58,618 nucleotides of DNA from Polynucleobacter sp. 31A-FELB (GTDB lineage Bacteria > Pseudomonadota > Gammaproteobacteria > Burkholderiales > Burkholderiaceae): assembly GCF_018882405.1 (NCBI RefSeq), contig NZ_JACVOO010000013.1, positions 1-58,618 on the forward strand. The letters run 5' to 3'. Within the stretch, counting starts at the first letter, position 1. Every line of letters begins with the position of its first letter. The translations under genes were made by a program, and so were the position numbers. This document shows, piece after piece, positions 44,510 through 53,141 of the stretch. The notes beneath the pieces are model-generated. The model was not told the DNA's origin. It worked only from the letters and a program-made list of their open reading frames with translations, and searched no databases.

Positions 44510-44986
44510 ATGGCTGCAATGAGGTTTAAAAAGCTAGGCATTGCGCTAGCCTTTTTGTTTGTGGATATCCCACTTGTTTTTGCCCACACTATATCCATGC
44601 CAAAAGATATGCCTTCTTCATATGAGGCAGAGTGTGCTAGTTGCCATATGGCCTACCCTCCAGGATTATTAAGTCGAAAGAGCTGGCAGAATGTGATGTC
44701 TAGTCTAGACGCCCACTTTGGAGCTGATGCAAGTATTGCTTTGAAAACTCGAGAAGAGTTAACAACTTGGCTAGTTAGAAATGCAGCAACAGGCAAGCAA
44801 TTCAGTGAAGCCGCCCCTCAAAATCGCATCACAACAACGGCTTGGTTTATGCGTGAGCATAGGAAAGTGAATGCAGAAGTATGGAGGCGTTCAGGGGTAA
44901 AGAGTCCTTCAAATTGTGGGGCTTGCCATATGGATGCTGGAGGTGGGGTTTTTCACGACACCAATGTAAAGGTTCCGACTCAATGA
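44510..44986 (+). CDS. Diheme cytochrome c (DHC family)
   Basis: Signal peptide of about 25 residues (ends VFAH), then C42-x2-C45-H46 in ECASCHMAYPPGLL and C136-x2-C139-H140 in NCGACHMD. GLLSRKSWQNVMSSLDAHFG matches the DHC family. The start is placed at 44510, 4 bp after pqiC. Such proteins often accompany a cytochrome b561 or an SHP oxygen-binding protein, neither of which is here. Coupling to pqiABC is unusual. Confidence 0.88.
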   Translation: MAAMRFKKLGIALAFLFVDIPLVFAHTISMPKDMPSSYEAECASCHMAYPPGLLSRKSWQNVMSSLDAHFGADASIALKTREELTTWLVRNAATGKQFSEAAPQNRITTTAWFMREHRKVNAEVWRRSGVKSPSNCGACHMDAGGGVFHDTNVKVPTQ

Positions 44987-45636
44987 ACATCAACGCTGAT
45001 TACAGCAAAAGAGTGGTGATTAATCACCATGAGCTACCGTGGGTTGCCAGTCCTGAGTCTGGGGTAGATAGACGCATGCTTGATCGACAGGGCGGCGAGG
45101 TAGCTAAGGCAACATCGATCGTTCGCTATCAACCTGACTCTCAATTTAAAACACATACTCATGAATTCGGTGAAGAGATCTTCGTTTTAGATGGCGTGTT
45201 TAGTGATGAGTCTGGTGATTATTCAGCTGGCACCTACATCATGAATCCCCCGGGATCCTCTCATGCCCCATTTAGTCAGCATGGTTGCACTCTCTTCGTT
45301 AAATTGCGACATCTTGGCTCAGATCAGATAGAGCGAGAGGTGGTTGATACTAAAACTGCTCCTTGGTATCAAGGCATGGTGCCGGGTCTCAATGTAATGC
45401 CGCTGATGCGACAGGGCAGTGGGTCAACGCTGGTTCGCTGGGCGCCTCAAACGTATTTCAATCCCCACAAACATTATGGTGGCGAGGAAATTTTTGTAGT
45501 GGATGGTGTTTTTGAGGATGAGCATGGGCGCTATCCAGCAGGATCATGGATTAGAAGTCCTCATCTGAGTTTGCATCAGCCATTCAGCAAAGAGGGCTGT
45601 ACTATCCTTGTTAAAACTGGGCATCTGCTGGATTAG
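44983..45636 (+). CDS. Double cupin protein, ChrR type
   Basis: Two cupin repeats: FKTHTHEFGEEIFVLDGVFSD and FNPHKHYGGEEIFVVDGVFED, each followed by a P-x-SH-x-P(F) type motif and an F/I-VK ending. The repeat resembles the C-terminal cupin domain of ChrR anti-sigma factors, without the zinc-binding anti-sigma half, so it is an enzyme or sensor in its own right. Its ATG overlaps the cytochrome stop. Length 217. Confidence 0.85.
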   Translation: MNINADYSKRVVINHHELPWVASPESGVDRRMLDRQGGEVAKATSIVRYQPDSQFKTHTHEFGEEIFVLDGVFSDESGDYSAGTYIMNPPGSSHAPFSQHGCTLFVKLRHLGSDQIEREVVDTKTAPWYQGMVPGLNVMPLMRQGSGSTLVRWAPQTYFNPHKHYGGEEIFVVDGVFEDEHGRYPAGSWIRSPHLSLHQPFSKEGCTILVKTGHLLD

Positions 45637-45657
45637 CGCTTAATGCTTTTGGAAGTT

Positions 45658-45678
45658 AAACCACCTTCGGGTGGTTTT
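45658..45678 (+). terminator. Terminator ending the pqi operon
   Basis: AAACCACC-TTCG-GGTGGTTTTTT. Confidence 0.9.
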
Positions 45679-45813
45679 TTGCAGCCGCTTTATGGAATTT
45701 GGTAAATATGGGGCTATCCAAAATTTCTTCGAATGCCGCTCAAAATAAAAGCCAATATCAGTGTATGATTTTTTTATATTTTTTATAGCTTGATGTGCGC
45801 GAAAGGTACTGTG

Positions 45814-47106
45814 ATGAAGAGATCTTTGGGATTCTTGGTTTTTAGCCTTATTTTTATGGCTTCAAACGTAGTTTATGCTGATCCTCCAATGCAGCCTTTT
45901 TATGCGGCTGTTATGAAAATGAAACCCGAAGGTAAATTGGGTCAGATCATTAAGCAAGAAAAGGTGGCCACTTCAGTTAAGGGTGCGCAGGCTTGGAAGG
46001 TTGCTTATATTTCCTCGGATGTATCTGGCCGTAAAACTATTGCAACAGGTCTGATAGTTGCTCCAACTGCTCCTGCGCCAGCAGGAGGTCGCCCTATTGT
46101 CACTTGGGCGCACGGTACAACTGGTACTGCCCAGAACTGCGGTCCATCACAAGTTATTGACCCTGTTGTTCCTATCAATGAGTATTTTTTAATTGGCGGA
46201 AATTCATCGACGGATTATGGTGTGCCTGCATTGCAGGAATTCATTAATGAGGGGTATGTCATTGCAGCCACAGACTATCAGGGTCTTGGTGGTGGCGGAG
46301 TTCATCAATACGCTAATGGAGTGAGTAATGCGATGGATGCTATCAACGCAGCCCGTGCGGCTGGTTCAATAAATCAAACTAGATCTAATAAAAAGACCGC
46401 ATTTATTGGTTGGTCTCAAGGTGGTTTGGCTGCATTTGCAGCAGCCGGGATGTCTGAATATATGCAGCAGACTGGTACTGCGTTTGATAATTTAGATATG
46501 CGCGGTTTAGTTGCAATGGGGCCTGCTTATTTTGGAACATCAAGCGGGCAATTGGATCAGGCAACTGCCGATAAGTATCTTAATGACACGCTTAAATCAT
46601 ATGTGCATAACATTTTTGATTTTACGCATGCGACTATGTTTTTTTATGCGCTGCCATCTGCTTTCCCAAATCTTAAATTAACCGATATCTTCACCGATGA
46701 TGGCGTAAAAGTACTTACGGAGGTCTACTCTAATAAGTGTATGCATCCAGCCAGCGATACGATGAACTACAACATTGGCTCGAACTACAACTCTTTACTA
46801 AAGCCACAGTTCACGAACACTATGGGTTGGGCGCAAGCGGTATTAAAAACTAGCCCTGCATATGAAAAGCTTATTGCACCAGTTCAGATATATTACGGCG
46901 CCGCTGATACGGTAAACAATCCAGCTATGGGTCAATTTTTTCAAGAGCAAATGTGCAAGCGGGGTGCAAACGTAGGCAGGATGGAGTTGCCTGGTGCAAA
47001 AACAGGACACTTTGATGAGCCCCCAGTTTCTCAACAATTCTTTTTGCCTTGGATCAAAGATCGATTTGATGGAAAACCACTGGCTAATGCTTGCCCACAA
47101 AGTTGA
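45814..47106 (+). CDS. Secreted alpha/beta hydrolase, LIP-type lipase
   Basis: Signal peptide of 22 residues (ends VVYA). The oxyanion segment WAHGTTGTAQNCGPS and nucleophile elbow GWSQGG with S201 are clear. A late G-A-A-D-T and GHFD supply the acid and His. It matches the fungal-type secretory lipase family that also occurs in bacteria. ATG 45814 is chosen over the one at 45790 because GAAAGG precedes it and it begins the signal peptide directly. Length 430. Confidence 0.88.
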   Translation: MKRSLGFLVFSLIFMASNVVYADPPMQPFYAAVMKMKPEGKLGQIIKQEKVATSVKGAQAWKVAYISSDVSGRKTIATGLIVAPTAPAPAGGRPIVTWAHGTTGTAQNCGPSQVIDPVVPINEYFLIGGNSSTDYGVPALQEFINEGYVIAATDYQGLGGGGVHQYANGVSNAMDAINAARAAGSINQTRSNKKTAFIGWSQGGLAAFAAAGMSEYMQQTGTAFDNLDMRGLVAMGPAYFGTSSGQLDQATADKYLNDTLKSYVHNIFDFTHATMFFYALPSAFPNLKLTDIFTDDGVKVLTEVYSNKCMHPASDTMNYNIGSNYNSLLKPQFTNTMGWAQAVLKTSPAYEKLIAPVQIYYGAADTVNNPAMGQFFQEQMCKRGANVGRMELPGAKTGHFDEPPVSQQFFLPWIKDRFDGKPLANACPQS

Positions 47107-47142
47107 GGAGAGTAATTCTTTGAGTTAGCCCAACTGAGCTGC

Positions 47143-47180
47143 CCAACTACCGGGGTCAGTTTAGTTGGACAGGTTTTTTT
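47143..47180 (+). terminator. Probable terminator after the lipase gene
   Basis: CCAACT (47143-47148) can pair with AGTTGG (47163-47168), followed after GACAGG by a run of seven Ts. The loop is long, so confidence is low. Confidence 0.4.
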
Positions 47181-47296
47181 GATGGAAATTACTGCTCTAT
47201 TTATTAGTTTTGTAAGGAATTGTAAGAATTCATCTTCTGAGGCATGCTCCAATCTAATTTAATTACTTTCTCTAGCTATTACTACACCGCACATAC

Positions 47297-47791
47297 ATGC
47301 AACCGATCATTGCTTTCGACATTGGATTTCATAGTGGTCTGCTACAAACCATCTATGGCGTGGTGATGATTGGTGTTGTGCTTGCTATAAATAGCATGGC
47401 AATTGTCGCAACAATTCTCTTTTTTAAATCTTCTTTATCAACAGGTGTATCACTATCTAAGCTGAGAGCCAACATACTATTTGTTATGTGCACCCAATTG
47501 CTTGCTTTGGCTCAACTAGGACTTATTGCTGTGTGGGCTGGCTCACTAGTTTTAATTGGACTTTTCCAAGACTGGGAGCCCAGCCTTCGATTTAGCGCAA
47601 GTAGCTATACAACTATGGGCATTTTTACGGTTGAACTGCCGGATGGTTGGCATTTGATCCCAACATTTATTGCCTTCTCCGGCTTATTTTCTTTTGCTTG
47701 GGCTGCAACCTCGACAATAACGATGCTTAGTACACTAACAAATTATCTAGAAAATATCCAAAAAGGATCCAAAAGCACTAAGCCTAATTAG
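47297..47791 (+). CDS. Small membrane protein, channel-like, second copy
   Basis: 164 residues with about four helices. LRFSASSYTTMGIFTVELPD between helices three and four corresponds to the pore-like loop of the protein at 31685 (YTTVGSNY), and the last helix is similar too (FIAFSGLFSFAWAATST). The two are distant paralogs. Independent gene; ribosome site unclear. Confidence 0.6.
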   Translation: MQPIIAFDIGFHSGLLQTIYGVVMIGVVLAINSMAIVATILFFKSSLSTGVSLSKLRANILFVMCTQLLALAQLGLIAVWAGSLVLIGLFQDWEPSLRFSASSYTTMGIFTVELPDGWHLIPTFIAFSGLFSFAWAATSTITMLSTLTNYLENIQKGSKSTKPN

Positions 47792-47867
47792 GCATAATTT
47801 CACTTGTGCCCTGATGCTTGTTTAAGCTTGGGATTTTGTAAGGATTGGTAGGCTTTGACTATCTGCT

Positions 47868-48767
47868 ATGTATAAAGTTATCAAAGCAACCCGTAGATCT
47901 TTTTTAATTAATACCCTAGCAACTCCAAGCCAAATTTTGCATTTAATACTTACTCGTGCACTGCGTATTGCAAGTATTGGACTAGCCTTATTTTTGCTTA
48001 CCTCAGTGGCCTATGCCGAAAATCTGTTAGTTCCCCTGTCAAAATTTGATAATGATTCGCAGCAATTGAGTGATAGCAGGGTATTGGAGTTTTGGGGATA
48101 TCACAATTATCAAGGCAACGATAATTATCAGAATGTCTTGAAATTGCGTTACTACAATCCTTTAGAGGCGGGCGACTGGCGAGGTCGGATTCGACTTGAC
48201 ACCTCGTATGTAGCCAATTTCAACTCTATTACGTCTGCAAATAATTCAGGTCAATATAGCTCGGGTAACACTATGTTGACAGTGTGGGGTCAAGATAGAA
48301 CTTTTCTGAAATCACTTGGTGCTTTAGTTGGTGCACGCGTCACCTTTCCTTTTGGAAACAATGGACAATGGGCAGTCGGTCCTCAGTTGGGATGGTCTTT
48401 TTTGCCAGAAGTGGATAGTAAGTTGCATGTAACTGACTTCTCACCCCTGATTCGTTATATGTATGGTTTTGATTCTAAGAACAACAGCTTTAGTGTCAAC
48501 CCCAATCAGCCGGCATTACAGAGAAGTCTTCAAATGTTTCCAACAATTGGATTTCAAATTACTCCAAATACCATGCTCAGATTTTGGGATGAAAATGGCG
48601 TGGTCTACAATTCTGCTGGTGGTGGTTGGTTTATGCCGATTGATGCCATGCTAACTCATCGATTATCCAGGCATTGGGTTGTGGCTATAGGCGCGAGTAA
48701 GCAGGTTGTCCAGACCTATAAGCAATATGATTGGTCGAGCTATGGAAAGGTCTCGTTTAATTTCTGA
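47868..48767 (+). CDS. Exported outer-membrane protein, unknown
   Basis: A hydrophobic signal (IASIGLALFLLTSVAYA) is preceded by an unusually long basic stretch of 34 residues, so the real start may be an internal TTG near codon 24. The mature part is about 250 residues with barrel-like alternation and ends GKVSFNF, an outer-membrane C-terminal signature. WSFLPEVDSKLHVTDFSP and YNSAGGGWFMPID are distinctive. It overlaps the sensor kinase start by one base, so it may take part in that signalling pathway. Confidence 0.65.
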   Translation: MYKVIKATRRSFLINTLATPSQILHLILTRALRIASIGLALFLLTSVAYAENLLVPLSKFDNDSQQLSDSRVLEFWGYHNYQGNDNYQNVLKLRYYNPLEAGDWRGRIRLDTSYVANFNSITSANNSGQYSSGNTMLTVWGQDRTFLKSLGALVGARVTFPFGNNGQWAVGPQLGWSFLPEVDSKLHVTDFSPLIRYMYGFDSKNNSFSVNPNQPALQRSLQMFPTIGFQITPNTMLRFWDENGVVYNSAGGGWFMPIDAMLTHRLSRHWVVAIGASKQVVQTYKQYDWSSYGKVSFNF

Positions 48768-50608
48768 TGTTAATAGCGCTTATTAGAATCCTTTTATTGT
48801 GCGCCGTTTTCTTGTCCAGCCAGGCATTGGCAAATGATCGTTACATTCTTCAGCAAGAATTTTTTGAAGATAAAACAAATTCACTCTCAATTGCCCAGAT
48901 TAAGAATGAGAAATTCACGCCCTATGAGGGTTGGCTTGCTAAGGGGTATAGCCCCTCAACCTATTGGATTAAGTTAACAATTAACGCCTCTAATCAAGAG
49001 TTAGTGGCGCGAATAAGACCGGCTTATGCGGAAAGTATTCAAGTATTTGATGCCGTGAGCCCGACTCCAAATAAAGTGGTGGGAGCGAGACATGCATGGA
49101 GAGATTCTGACGTACCGGCTTATAGCCATAATTTCGAGCTGGCAGCTGCTTCACAAGAGAGGCAAATCTTTTTAAAGATAAAGTACGCTAGAACTTACTT
49201 GCTGAGCGTTGATGTTATGACGCTCAAGGAGTATTTAAGTGTAGACCATGTTGATAGTTTGCTTTATATGGGCTACATAGTGTTTACTTTTGCCTTGGCG
49301 CTAGGTTTATTTGGCGCATGGCTTATCAATCGAGAGAAGGTTCTCGGGGTATTCACAGTCCAGCAGTTCGTTGCTTTCTTGCATACCTTTTTTGTTGTCG
49401 GCTATGTACGAATTTTTTTCGATCAGCACATCGATGTTTCTATTATTAATTACGCATCGTATGTTCTAGTTGTGGTGTATCCATTAATTGGGCTGTTAGC
49501 AAATAAATTATTGCTTGAGGAATACGGCTTAAAGCGGCTCTATCGCTATTTATTCAATTGCTTGATTTGTGGATCTAGTCTGGTGATCGTTTTATTGATC
49601 TTAGGCTACATCGGCGAGGCCTTAAAGCTAAATGCTCAAATAGTGATGTTGGCAATGACAATGTTTTGGCTGACTGCTTGGTTTGGGATTATTGCTGGCG
49701 ATAAGAATCAAAATATCAATTTGCCAATTAATGTACTGCGCGTGTATTACGCGCTCAACTTGGTGATGTGGTCGATATCTTTATTGCCTTTACTCGGGAT
49801 TGTTCAGGCCAAAGATTTCGCTGTGCATTCTTATCTTTTGTATAACGTATTTAGCGGACTATTTTTCTTTTTATTACTTCAGTATCGATCCAGATTGATC
49901 TTGAAAAATGAGCTTATTAAAGCTGCCGCCCTTAAAAAAGAGGCTGATGATGAGAGATTCCTTCGTGAGGAGCAGGGAAAACTCATGGCAATGCTTACCC
50001 ATGAGATCAGAACGCCACTTTCAGTCTTAAAACTAGTTGTAGATCGTAAGGTGGCGGGATCAGATCTTGAAGAATTTGCCAATAGGGCGGTAAGCAATAT
50101 CGACTCAATCATCGATAAATGTATTCAGCTTGATCAGCTTGACCTGAAGGCGCTTAAGATTAATAAAGCGCCCTTTAACTTAACTGATTTAATTGTTACT
50201 GTGGTGAATGATTCAGGTGGGTCCGGAAGGGCCCACATAGAAGCTGATCCTAGAATTGAAATTAACTCAGATATCAATTTGGTTAGAGTTATCATCTCGA
50301 ATCTTGTGGTGAACGCTGTGCGGTATTCAACACCTAATTCTGATATTCAGCTGAGTGTTGCTCCAGAGCCCTCTAGAGCGGGGAATTCAGGAGTTCGGCT
50401 TATTGTCCGAAATGATGTATCCAACGTTGATATTCCAGATGCTTCCCAGGTTTTTGATAAGTATTACAGAGGCCCCTCATCAACTAGGATTAGCGGCTCT
50501 GGCTTGGGTTTATTCATTGTGAGAGACTTGGTTCATGCCTTAGGAGGTGAGGTTCGTTGCTCGATCTATAACAATTCAATTGCGTTCACGGTATGGATTC
50601 CATTTTAA
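48767..50608 (+). CDS. Sensor histidine kinase with 7TMR-DISM input
   Basis: Signal peptide, then a periplasmic sensor domain (about residues 25-145) of the 7TMR-DISMED2 type with GYSPSTYWIKLTIN, seven membrane helices (about 165-375), a coil, the H box with H412 in MLTHEIRTP, the N box VVNAVRYS and the G box GSGLGLFIV. DISM sensors are thought to bind carbohydrates or related ligands. Pairs with the regulator that overlaps its end by 16 bp. Confidence 0.9.
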   Translation: MLIALIRILLLCAVFLSSQALANDRYILQQEFFEDKTNSLSIAQIKNEKFTPYEGWLAKGYSPSTYWIKLTINASNQELVARIRPAYAESIQVFDAVSPTPNKVVGARHAWRDSDVPAYSHNFELAAASQERQIFLKIKYARTYLLSVDVMTLKEYLSVDHVDSLLYMGYIVFTFALALGLFGAWLINREKVLGVFTVQQFVAFLHTFFVVGYVRIFFDQHIDVSIINYASYVLVVVYPLIGLLANKLLLEEYGLKRLYRYLFNCLICGSSLVIVLLILGYIGEALKLNAQIVMLAMTMFWLTAWFGIIAGDKNQNINLPINVLRVYYALNLVMWSISLLPLLGIVQAKDFAVHSYLLYNVFSGLFFFLLLQYRSRLILKNELIKAAALKKEADDERFLREEQGKLMAMLTHEIRTPLSVLKLVVDRKVAGSDLEEFANRAVSNIDSIIDKCIQLDQLDLKALKINKAPFNLTDLIVTVVNDSGGSGRAHIEADPRIEINSDINLVRVIISNLVVNAVRYSTPNSDIQLSVAPEPSRAGNSGVRLIVRNDVSNVDIPDASQVFDKYYRGPSSTRISGSGLGLFIVRDLVHALGGEVRCSIYNNSIAFTVWIPF

Positions 50609-51279
50609 AAATTGCCATTGTTGAAGATAATGATGATTTGAGGGCCTTGTTAATTCAGGATCTATCGATTGCTGGTTATTTTGTAAAAGGTGCTGAATCG
50701 GCTGAGCAACTCGATGAGTTATTCGCAAGCAACATTTTTGATGTGTTGATTGTGGATATCAATTTGCCAGGGGAGAATGGTTTAAGTATCTCAGCTCGGT
50801 ATAGACGATTGAATAGTCAGTTAACTATTGTGATGCTGACTGCGCGGACCACCATTGAAGACAAGGTCACTGGTTATGACTCTGGTGCGGACCTTTATCT
50901 AACAAAGCCAGTTTCTAATTCGGAGCTATTAGCTGCCATTGCGAGCATTGGTCGGCGTGTTGCAGCGCGAAGAGCAATCCCTGAGATTGTTCTGAATCTG
51001 AGGAGTATGACCCTAACTGCAAACAAAGCAGTTGATCTCAATAAGCAGGAAGTTTTGGTGATTAAAGCTCTATGTGAGTCGCCATCATCAAATTTGCCTT
51101 ATTACAAGCTTCTAGAGATTTGTGGCGAGCCCATTGATGAGGTGTCTAAGGCAACTTTAGAGGTCAGAATAGCTCGTCTACGTAAGAAATTCATAGAGGC
51201 AGGGGTACCCGAAAAGTCCTTTCGGGCGCTGCGGGGTGATGGCTATCAGCTATTGCTAGATGTTCATATCGTCCTGTAG
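50593..51279 (+). CDS. Response regulator, OmpR-like
   Basis: Receiver domain with acidic pair E11-D12, phospho-acceptor D55 in LIVDINLPG and K105 in LYLTKP. The C-terminal 100 residues form a winged helix (ATLEVRIARLRKKF, ALRGDGYQLLL). Length 228. It lies just ahead of the X3-Y3-amidohydrolase run, whose control is an obvious candidate role. Confidence 0.92.
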   Translation: MDSILKIAIVEDNDDLRALLIQDLSIAGYFVKGAESAEQLDELFASNIFDVLIVDINLPGENGLSISARYRRLNSQLTIVMLTARTTIEDKVTGYDSGADLYLTKPVSNSELLAAIASIGRRVAARRAIPEIVLNLRSMTLTANKAVDLNKQEVLVIKALCESPSSNLPYYKLLEICGEPIDEVSKATLEVRIARLRKKFIEAGVPEKSFRALRGDGYQLLLDVHIVL

Positions 51280-51411
51280 GAATTGGTAGGGATTTACCGC
51301 AATATTTCTATATATTGATGTAAATCAATTTTTTAGAATTTGTGGAATTTGTTGCAGATTCAATTTAGTAAACATATTTGTCACATTATTAACCTAAGCA
51401 AATCACTTTTT

Positions 51412-52221
51412 ATGAATAAGAAAATCCTTTCAGCATTAATTGCAGCATGCGCATTATTTGCATCCATTGGTTCAGCGAACGCGGCAGATGATGTCAGTCC
51501 GATCCCTAAAATTGCAGATGAGTGGCGTTTCTCGGTATCCCCCTATGCTTGGTTGCCCCAAGTCAATACGACTGTTAGTGCTGGTGGTCCGGGGTCTAAA
51601 AATGCCGATATTTCAATGAACAGTTTGGTCAATAATCTTAAATCAGGCGTCATGATTGCGGGTGAAGCGCATTATGGTAAGTGGGGTGTGATGGCTGACT
51701 TTGCATCAGCGACTCTGCAAAAATCAGGTGGCTTTAATTTCAAGGGCGATCCACAATACAGAGCGGGCGATAAGTCAACTCTACAAGCTACGCTATTTAA
51801 TTTTGTAGGTACTTACAATGTTTTGAGTAATCAAGATGCCTATTTAGATGCTTTACTTGGTGTGCGCTGGGTCAGTTTGACTACCTCATTTGACGTAGCA
51901 CTACAAGCCGATCCTTCTATTCGGTTAAGTGCTTCATCAGCCACACCTGCGACTTATGGTGTGGTGGGATTTAATAGTCGTTACCGTATCATGGGCTCTA
52001 ATTGGTATGTCCCTCTTTATGCCGACATTGGTACAGGCGGTGGCACTAATCACAACACTTGGCAGGCATCGACGGGTGTGGGCGTTGCACTTACCAAAAT
52101 GGTAGACCTATCATTAACCTATCGCGCTATTGGCTTTGATATCAAGAGTGGTAACAATGATTCATCATTGCTAAAAGGCCTCTTCCATGGCCCACAAGTG
52201 ATGGCTACATTCAACTTTTAA
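51412..52221 (+). CDS. Exported beta-barrel protein, family X, copy 3
   Basis: Signal peptide of 24 residues (ends ANAADD). Shared with copies 1 and 2: SPIPKIADEWRFSVSPYAW, NLKSGVM, STLQATLFN, YLDALLGVRW, WYVPLYADIG and the end MATFNF. It is about half identical to them by eye. The in-frame start at 51340 would add 24 residues before the signal peptide, so ATG 51412 is chosen. Y3 follows after 17 bp. Confidence 0.77.
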   Translation: MNKKILSALIAACALFASIGSANAADDVSPIPKIADEWRFSVSPYAWLPQVNTTVSAGGPGSKNADISMNSLVNNLKSGVMIAGEAHYGKWGVMADFASATLQKSGGFNFKGDPQYRAGDKSTLQATLFNFVGTYNVLSNQDAYLDALLGVRWVSLTTSFDVALQADPSIRLSASSATPATYGVVGFNSRYRIMGSNWYVPLYADIGTGGGTNHNTWQASTGVGVALTKMVDLSLTYRAIGFDIKSGNNDSSLLKGLFHGPQVMATFNF

Positions 52222-52238
52222 TTTCAAGACCCTCTTTT

Positions 52239-53117
52239 ATGAACAGTATTTTCAAAATAGCAGCTATTGTCTCTGCGACTTCGATATGCGCATCCCTGCC
52301 ATTTGCTCAAGAAATTCCAGCGCGCGCAGGAACAATTGCTGCTGAAAATTCTGGAGCATTAGCGGCTCCCAAAAAAGAGGTGGATAAGGTCGATATCGCT
52401 AAAAAATTAGCCAACCCAATCGCGAATATGATTTCCGTACCTCTGCAGTATCAGTTCAGTCGTGGTGTGGGTAAAAATCAAGGTGGCTCTGAGCAAACTC
52501 TGTTATTCCAGCCAGTTGCCCCATTTGATCTTGGTGGTGGTGATACTTTCATTGTGCGACCAATTGTTGCTGGAGTGCGCGAGGTAAGTGTGCAAAATGC
52601 CGCGGGCCAATCCTTTTCTGGATACGGTATTGCTAGCGTGACTCTAGAGTCGTTTTATGCCCCCAATACCAATTCTTCCTGGATTTGGGGTGTTGGTCCC
52701 TATGCCGTATCCCCTTCGGGCAATAGCGGTAAGTTTGGCTCACAGCAAACAGGCGCGGGTGTGACAGGGGTCGTTCTCAATCGTGATGGCGCTTGGACTT
52801 ATGGCTTATTGGGCTATCAGTCGTGGAGTGTAGGGGGTAATCCTACATTTGGTACGCAAAATAATCTCTATGGCCAACCATTTTTAGCGTACACCACCAA
52901 GGATGCTTGGACCTATTCCGCCAATATGGAAGCCCAATACAACTACGATGCACGTCGCACATCAAACCCGCTTTATGTTGGAGCCTCAAAGTTAGCGATA
53001 CTAGATGGCATACCATTTTCGTTTAGTGCGGGCCCAATGTACTACGTCAGCAATACGCCTGGTGGCCCATCGGGTTGGGGTGCCCGTGCCACAGCAACCT
53101 TAGTGATTTTGAAGTAA
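52239..53117 (+). CDS. Exported barrel protein, family Y, copy 3
   Basis: Signal peptide of about 23 residues, a linker rich in Ala and Lys, and KKLANPIANMISVPLQYQFS as family opening. LGGGDTFIVRPIV, WIWGVGPYAVSPSG, GPSGWGARATATLVILK and the GxFGSQQTGAG turn agree with copy 2. Length 292. It lies between X3 and an exported amidohydrolase, 24 bp before the latter. Confidence 0.77.
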   Translation: MNSIFKIAAIVSATSICASLPFAQEIPARAGTIAAENSGALAAPKKEVDKVDIAKKLANPIANMISVPLQYQFSRGVGKNQGGSEQTLLFQPVAPFDLGGGDTFIVRPIVAGVREVSVQNAAGQSFSGYGIASVTLESFYAPNTNSSWIWGVGPYAVSPSGNSGKFGSQQTGAGVTGVVLNRDGAWTYGLLGYQSWSVGGNPTFGTQNNLYGQPFLAYTTKDAWTYSANMEAQYNYDARRTSNPLYVGASKLAILDGIPFSFSAGPMYYVSNTPGGPSGWGARATATLVILK

Positions 53118-53141
53118 TTTTTTTGTACAAAGGAATTTAAT

